The notes below the pieces were generated by a model. That model worked only from the letters and a program-made list of their open reading frames with translations. It was not told the DNA's origin and ran no database searches. The position numbers and the translations under genes are program-made. From Euptelea pleiosperma (taxonomy: Eukaryota; Streptophyta; Magnoliopsida; Ranunculales; Eupteleaceae): DNA of 64,000 nt. Positions 57,181-64,000 of this stretch are shown piece after piece; within the stretch, counting starts at the first letter, position 1; the number at the start of each line of letters is the position of its first letter. The stretch covers positions 31,096,096 through 31,160,095 of the forward strand of contig CM068543.1 of NCBI GenBank assembly GCA_035048495.1, written 5' to 3'.

Positions 57181-58617
57181 ATCAAATGGATGGGAAGGCT
57201 AGCAAGGTAATGGGCTTGGCATGCTATTCCCGCTAGCATAGCTAATAGGTTGGAGAGGATGGCTAGAGACTTCTTATGGAATGGATAGGAGGATTGCTGG
57301 AAATTCCACCTAATAGATTGAAAGACTGTTTAGTGTCATGTACAAAGCCCTTCTTAGGAAAACGGCTTTGGAGGTACGAGGAGGAGATGGAGAGTGTCCG
57401 GGGAAAGATTGTTGATTGCAAGTATGGTAGTGGTTAATATGGGTCGGGCAACAATGTAGTGCATCATGGTATGGTGTTTGGTGAATGGAAGGGCGACTCT
57501 AAGGTATACAAAGCATTAATAGAGGGTGTTTGGCATGATCACGAAGGGAGTAGTAAATTCCACTTGGTGAATTGGAATTCTGTATGCCACCCTAAGATCC
57601 AAGGAGGCATTGGGATTAGGAGACTCTCAATTATGAATGAAGCTCTTTTGGGCAAATGGTTGTGGTGCTTTGGGGAGGAGATTAATGGCTTATGGAGAAA
57701 AGGCGATGGCAGGCAAGTATGGGGTGTTAGAGTTGGATTGGGATGGGAGAGCCATTCTATTTTTTTTTTTTTTTTTTTTATAAGGAGAAGACTTAACGAT
57801 TGGGAGATAGAAGCGGTATCTATATTACTGCAACGCCTACAGGAAGGTCATTCTTCAGCCCAGGTGCCTGATAGATGTCTTTGGAGAAGTTTGAAGGATG
57901 ACAGATTTACCGTTCGGGCCTTGTATAATTTCCTCCTCCCTCCTACTAATGAATTCTATCCGGCTCCTTTCGTTTGGGGAACTAAGGTGTCATCTAAGAT
58001 TGCCTTCTTTTATTGGGTGGCTACCTTGGACAAATCTTAACTGTGGATCATTTGATAGCTCGTAAGATTGTCATCGTAGACTACTGTTCTATGTGCAAGC
58101 AAAGCAGGGAATCAATCGATCACCTCTTTATGCATTGTATGGTGGCTAAAGAAATTTGGTTGGCATTTCTGGCAGAGTTCGGTATAGCTTGAGTTTTCCC
58201 TCCCTTGTTGATGCAGCTTACTCTCAGTTGGAACACTCCTTCCTTCTCTTCTAGAGGTCGCATATTATGGCGCTTGCTTCCGTTTGCGATTTGTTGCGGC
58301 TTGTGGAAGGAACACAATTCTAGGATTTTCGAGAACAGGGAGTTATCGGGGGATAATATCATTCTGAACATCAAGGCCTTCTGTTTCTATGGTCAAAAGT
58401 TTTTAAGGAGTGACGTGAACTGTTCTTTGAGGATTTTGTGTTCTGGTGGGACATGTTATTTAGGAGACACCTAGCCAAATTCTCCCTTTGCTATTTTTGT
58501 TTTTTTCCTTTTCTGTTTTCCTATGCTGTTGTAGGCGTCTTGCATTGGTAGGTCTTAGGCTCTGCTTGTATGTTCCTTTCCTTTTACCAATGCATATACT
58601 TATCAAAAAAAATAAAG
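57180..58617 (+). mobile_element. L1-type LINE, 5'-truncated
   Basis: Pieces in the usual order: ANRLERMARDFLWNG (57240), the NWNSVCHPKIQGGIGIRRLS motif (57566), FVWGTKVSSKIAFFYWVATL of the zf-RVT region (57970), then CKQSRESIDHLFMHC (58095) and LPFAICCGLWKEHNSRIF (58278). The 3' end has a tail ATCAAAAAAAATAAA near 58600. A long T run at 57764-57779 and several stops show it is inactive. Confidence 0.85.
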
Positions 58618-58618
58618 G

Positions 58619-59620
58619 GTGTTTGGTTCAAGATTGGGAGTGGCGACAAAGTGAGATTCTGGGAGGATATCTAGAATGGTGATAATTCCTTCTTATCTGC
58701 CCTTTTGTCTTTCTTTGCTATGTCAGATCTTTGTGCAGCCCTTTGCAAAAAATGTTTTTCTATGGGGAGGATAACGCGGCATGTAATTTGAGTTTAGAAG
58801 GAACACCAACAATTGGGAATTGGACGATCTCATTTTGCTTCTCAATAGGCTTGACATGGAGTTTGCATTTGATGTTGTGGAAGACAATAGTATATAGAAG
58901 TAGGACTCTAAGGGTCGTTTCTCTGTTATCATCCTGTTCAGCCCTGGCTTGCTTGGTGCTATCGTATTTCCCTATTGGTTTGGTGTGGGGATCTTTAGTC
59001 CCATCTAAGGTGGCTTTTTTGTTTTTGTTTGGATGGTTATGCATTACATGATTTTTGTGGTGAACTACCTGATAGTAGAGGAAGAAACTTGCCTAACATT
59101 TTCCTAATGTGTGAGTCTAATGTCGGGTTTGTGGATCATCTATTTATTTATTGCCCAGGGTTGTTGTGTAACAAGCGCTTAATGTCCACTGGAACTTCCA
59201 TGGATTTTATCATCAACTTGACGAATTAATTTCAGGATATAGGACTTTCCTATTATAACAGGTTGTTCAAAAGGATCTCCCATTCTTCCATCAAATATTC
59301 TGCTTTTTCCCGGAGACTCAGGTTCAAATACCCATGGATTCGCTGTTTGCTTGCTGGCTTCATATAATTCAGGAAACACTAATTTCTCGAAGCCTCTTGC
59401 TTATATCTCTCATCTTCACTTATGAGGTGTGGCTGGTATTTTTCGACCTCTTTGGGATTTGTAGGACTGTTTCCATGAGAATATTTGAGCTCTTTTTTAT
59501 TTGGTCCATCTCTATTGAGGCATTTTCTTCTTGCGGGTGTATTTTGTGGACTTTACTTCCATTTCCTTTTGTTGAGCCCATGGAAAGAGAGGAATACATG
59601 TATTTTAAAAGATAAGACAT
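58619..59620 (+). mobile_element. Second L1-type LINE fragment
   Basis: Begins directly after the tail of the previous LINE with VWFKIGSGDKVRFWEDI (58621). Later it shows NIFLMCESNVGFVDHLFIYC (59098) of the zf-RVT region and a WxxF-rich end. Frameshifts abound. It may be the interior of another copy or a rearranged part of the same one. Confidence 0.7.
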
Positions 59621-59659
59621 AGAGTTTGAAGCAGTAGTCTTGAAGACAAAAGCCCTTTT

Positions 59660-60915
59660 TTTTATCCTTTGGTTAATAAAATTTTAGAGACTGATGAAAT
59701 GCTAGATGAGTGGAGGAGAAGTATTATGGTACCAAATTGCAAGAATAAGGAAATGCACAAAATTGTACTAATTGTCATTGGATAAAGCTTATGAGTCACA
59801 CTATGAAATTATAGGAGAGAGTCAAACAGAAAAGATTAAGACAAGAAACAACAATATCAGAAAACTAGTTCCGTTTAATGCTAGGTTAGGTCAACAATTG
59901 AGGCTATCATCATATTAGGATAGTTAATGGAAAAGTTTGGAGAAAAAAAGAACCTGTACGAGATTTTTATTGATTTAAAAAAAACATAAGATAGAGTTCA
60001 TAGAGAGTTAGTTTGGCGGGTATTAGGAAAAAAAGGAGTTTTGAGCGATAATATTGACATTGTTAAGGATGTGTATGTTGGAACAATAATTAGGTTAAGA
60101 ACAGTTGGTGGTGACTAGTGAGACAAAATGTGTATTTAGTTACAACGGGTTTGCACCAGGGATAGGCCATAAGCTCGTACCTCTTTGCACATTACACTTT
60201 GTGTATGTTATTTGCAGATGATGTAGTATTAATTATGAGATATTTTTTTTTGATGAATAAACTCATATGGATGAGACGTTAGTTATGATTGATGGGCAAG
60301 AAATACCTTAAAGCAACCAATTTTGGTATTTAGGTTTGATTATCAACAAAGATGGAGATATCGATAAGGGTGTATCCATAGAACTAGTATTGGGTGGCTA
60401 AAGTAGAGATGCGCTATTAGAGTATTATGTGATTGATGTGTAACTATCAAATTGAAGGGAAAATTCCACAAGACAGCTGTAAAACTAGCTATGCGTTATG
60501 GTGCTGAATGTTGGGCAATCAAGCAATAAAATGTTCATTGAATGAGTGTGGAGAGATGAGGATGTTGACATGGATGAGAGGAAAAACTAGGAAAGATAAA
60601 TCAGAAATGAGCACATTTGATGAAATTTAGGAATAGCCCCAATAAGAGATAAAATAAAATAAAGACGATTGATGGGCATATCCAACGAAGACCAACAATG
60701 GCACCAGTGAGAAAGAGTTCTTTGTTGTAAGTTGAAAGCCATAAAAGGGAGAGAGGAAACACAAAAATAATATGGATGAAGGTAGTAAGAAAAGATTTGA
60801 AGACGTATGATTCGATTGAAGACATAGCTCCAAATAGAGTCAAATGGTGAAATACGATTCATGTTGTTGAATTGAAACATTTGGGATAAGGGACTAATGA
60901 TGAAGATGATGAGTG
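59660..60915 (+). mobile_element. RTE-type LINE fragment
   Basis: Reverse transcriptase motifs appear in order: EWRRSIMVPNCKNKE (59709), FIDLKKT..DRVHRELVWRV (59968), GLHQG-like GFAPG (60148), LFADDVVLI (60207), FWYLGLIINKDGD (60321), and the C-terminal segment AMRYGAECWAIKQ (60490) with RMLTWMRGKTRKDK (60560). The 3' end has GATGATGAAGATGATGAG (60897-60914), matching the short repeat tail common in plant RTE LINEs. Stops and gaps show decay. Confidence 0.85.
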
Positions 60916-62130
60916 GGGTTTCCCCATTATTTTCCTTAATAAAAATAATATACTTATAAAATAATGTTCTATGAGACATTTTTGATTACTAGCAGCGGCA
61001 TTAGGTACTGATTCTCACTGTTATTATGGTTGTCTAGAAATAAGAAATTTTATTTGTTTATGGAGGAAATATTTTGTTGTGCTTATTATGTATAAGGGCT
61101 AGTTGGTTTTTTTGCCTGTTTGTTTTTTGTTTTTCCTTGTTTGAGGAGGTCTTCTCGACCTCTGTTTTCCTCCTTTCTGGTTGTATCTTTTGCCCCTTTC
61201 AATATATTCACCTTATAAAAAAAATGGACATGATCTTACAGGAAGTTTGATATTGACTTGGTTTTAATGAGGGGCTAATTGGAGATAATGTGTTATTACG
61301 TGTTTGCCCCCCATTGGTGTGATGTGTGTTTTTGTATGTTATTCCATGCTTATTTATGTAACTTAGGCATGGACACATTTACCAGTGTAGACAAATATAA
61401 TGTGTAAGACTAGCTAACCCATGGTTTTATGTATCGTCTGAGACATAATCCAGGGGACTGGCTCACCTAAGATAGTCTCCCTCTTCTTTCTTTTTTGAGT
61501 GTCTCAATCAAGTCATCATCGAGATGGAGATGACTCAAGTCATTCTCAACCCCGGACAAGTCAAACCTTGAGACCGAGTTTAAATACCACGAGCTAACCG
61601 CAACAAATTAATATGTATACACATCCATAGAGTTTACCACATATATTACGAGATAGGTCTCTAGAATAATCTAGGTCTTAGATGAAAATATGTAGAAGAT
61701 TTCTCTCAATTAACATGTGATCGATTAATCTAAGTGACACTTTAGAAAAAAAACCTAAACTACCATACAAACTTAAAGACTACTAAACTAATATGAGACT
61801 AAGAGTAGGAGATTCTATACCATGAGAATTAGATATATGAACGAAGCAACTATATAAAATCTTCCACATCAAGCCACATGATCTTAGCCTTCTTAATCAA
61901 ACTTTGGGCTTCAACAAATTTGCACATGTAGCTCTCTAAAGAAGCACCCTTTGAACATCTCTAGGGTTTTCTTTTTGGAATACATGAAGCCCTGTTTTTT
62001 AGTGTTGCGCACCTTGTGGATAGGTTATCCGTTGGGTTCTGATGCGCTTCGCTTGGAGGTTTATATGATTGTATGGAAGAATATTGATGATGGATGGACT
62101 CCTCAACTCTTGTTATTATTTAAACCCACA
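60916..62130. other. No gene; a LINE-like tail near 61220
   Basis: A pyrimidine-rich stretch followed by TTATAAAAAAAATGG at about 61213-61227 resembles a LINE 3' end. No exon of the gene at 55.96 kb was recognised. Confidence 0.35.
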
Positions 62131-63270
62131 ATTAAGAAGTAGAAGAAGAAGAAGATGGACTCCTCAACTCTATCACATGTACCTTGTTATTGATGTGGCA
62201 ATTCATCTCAATGTGCTTAGTTCGATTATGTTTTACCAGGTTGTGAGCAATGCTGATAGCAACCATATTATCGCAAAAGAAGTGGGAGTAAAACTATAAA
62301 AGTAAAATTTCGGGAATAACCTTGGTTACATATGAAGACAAAGCCAAAACAATTAATAGGAGTTTTGTTATCGCAGTAAAGGCTCATCGGGCTTGGCATA
62401 TCAAATCCAAGTTCCCATAGTAACAGCTGCACACCATGTGCTATTGCCCTAAATTCCTCCTCAACACTAAATCTTGCAACTAGAGTCTGCTATTTGCTCC
62501 TCAAGGTTACACGGTTTTCACCCATGAAAGTGCAATGACCAGAGGTAGACCGATGATCAGATGTTGAACCTACCCAATCAACATCTGTATATGTTTATTC
62601 TCAAGTGTCCATGCCTAGAGAATAATAAACTTCTTCTTGAAGCCAACTTTAGGCAACGAAGGATCCTGAAGGTAGCATCAAGATGAGTGGTCCTTGGGGC
62701 ATACATGTTCTGACTAACCATACCAACGGCATATGCAATGTCTGGACAGGTGAGATACAAATATATCAAACTTCCCCACTAGCCTCTGGCATTGTATTGC
62801 ATCACCATGGTAAGAAATTGATTTATTGAATAATTTGAGGTTATGTCTACACTAAACCTAAGAGGGCTTATATAGAGAATTACAATGATGGGAAGTAAAA
62901 AAGAGTAATTGGAACAATTAGAAAGAGACTAAACCTAACCGATCCAGCCTAATCTAGTAACACCTCCCTTAATGGGTCCTAACCAATCTAACCTAATCTA
63001 GAATGATCAAACACTTTCCCAATGGGTGCATGACACTTTCTTAATCTGAACTGCTTTCCAGAACACTTCCCTAATTTAGAACTCTTTCCCAATGGGTGTC
63101 GAAAACTTTCCCAATGGGTGTAGATACTTTCCTTATAAACCTTGACTTCCTTCTTTGGTTGGAGACTCGTTTCAACAGGTGTGTTGATTGGATGACAATT
63201 GCTCATCTTGAACTTCTCAAGTATCGTCTTTTGATACTTCTTTAGATGATAAAAATTCCACTATATGCCT
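62130..63270 (-). pseudogene. Decayed Ty1/copia pol 3' part, interrupted
   Basis: On the minus strand: QKTILEKFKMSNCHPINTPV (63240-63180), then after an interruption MIYLYLTCPDIAYAVGMVSQ (62769) and APRTTHLDATFRILRCLK, then DWVGSTSDHRSTSGHCTFMG (62580-62520) and VAISIAHNLVKHNRTKHIEM (62260-62200). This is the RT end and RNase H of a copia element. About 380 bases of foreign sequence (62800-63175) with three to four CTTTCCCAATGGGTG repeats separate the first part. Stops make it inactive. Confidence 0.85.
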
Positions 63271-63274
63271 ACTT

Positions 63275-64000
63275 CACCTTACTCAGGAAATCTATTGTAC
63301 GTGGGTACGACAAAGAGATGGCCTGGGTACTAGTGTCCAGGTAAACATCAAAAACATTTGACACAAGTTACTAAATTTGACTTTACCCTAAACTTTGTTC
63401 AATTAAAATTCAGATTAGAGGAAGTTCATATCAACATGGAGAAGTTTTGTAAAAATTTGCCAATTTAGATATCTAATGTATTTACAGGTTTATAATACTA
63501 ATGTAGCTTAAGTATATGAAAGAAACATGAAGTTACCGAGAAAAATGGTTTTAACCAAAGAACTTCAAAATTTACAACCCAAGGAGCATTTGATCTTGAC
63601 GTCAACTCCTATTTGACTTGAAATTCTTATTTGAATGGCTGTTTTTCACCTATGAACCTCCCAAAAGCAAGGAAATGTGAAAAAAAAAATGGGTATAGAA
63701 GTGTTTTTAAACACTTATTTGTATTGAAGTTTTAGTCTTGAACAGTAAAATTTGCTAATTATTACAGCTGAACTTCAGTTCAATAGGTCATAAATGGACA
63801 AAATTCAAAATAATCTGCTACAAATTCAGCTATCATGTATTCCATGTATGACATCAACCAGAAGTTTCTCATTTCAATTCCTTGACAGTCGAATTTTGGG
63901 ATCTTCGAGCACACTAGGATTACTTGATCACGTCATCCACATAATGGCAAACATTTAAAATATCACTTTTTTTTTCTTTTCTGTATCATGAGCATATTGG
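63275..64000. other. No gene recognised
   Basis: AT-rich sequence to the window end. It might hold the 5' part of the copia element on the minus strand or intron of the NIP45-like gene; neither can be shown. Confidence 0.3.

Overview
This window looks like nuclear DNA of a flowering plant. It has spliced genes with GT-AG introns, F-box/FBD and F-box/DUF295 genes, an Athila-type LTR retrotransposon, Helitrons, hAT/MULE/CACTA/Harbinger elements and several LINEs. Repeats dominate, and only a few host genes or gene fragments can be supported. I cannot name the species from the sequence alone.

Layout. 0-1.2 kb: 3' part of an F-box/LRR/FBD gene entering from outside the window. 1.2-6.3 kb: a 93-bp tandem duplication and a badly decayed Ty3/gypsy element on the minus strand. 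6.3-15.6 kb: a nest of small DNA transposons, including a Helitron (11018-13879) that carries a hAT element (11342-13511), which itself carries palindromic foldback elements; a dead F-box/DUF295 copy lies at 8.5-9.6 kb. 15.6-25.0 kb: gene-poor sequence with exon fragments of a non-lysosomal glucosylceramidase-like gene on the minus strand (17.3-18.3 kb) and a LINE fragment. 25.0-39.9 kb: one large, young Athila-like LTR retrotransposon on the minus strand, with about 2.8-kb LTRs and gag and pol in one frame broken by three stop codons. 39.96-40.96 kb: an intact F-box/DUF295 gene whose 3' end is fused to the retrotransposon LTR through a 4-base microhomology. 41-55.5 kb: a second nest of MITEs, a head-to-tail series of Helitron copies (42.06-43.4 kb), hAT elements with clear 8-bp target duplications, a MULE-like foldback with a 9-bp duplication, CACTA-like ends and a decayed PIF/Harbinger element. 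55.96-56.5 kb: first exons of a spliced gene resembling plant NIP45/ubiquitin-like proteins. 57-61 kb: three LINE fragments downstream of those exons. 62.1-63.3 kb: a decayed Ty1/copia fragment.

The most striking feature is a group of foldback elements about 300-400 bp long. They share a nearly self-complementary core (motifs like CCGTATGGATGTTTGGCC and AAAAATCAGCCTGATTAGTG) but have different termini in different copies, and many carry a CACGTG-type G-box at each arm end. A second family, with termini CAAGGTTTAAA and GTTATAACGG-rich interiors, shows exact or near-exact 8-bp target duplications at several insertions. All percentages and counts are by eye; no search or alignment was run.
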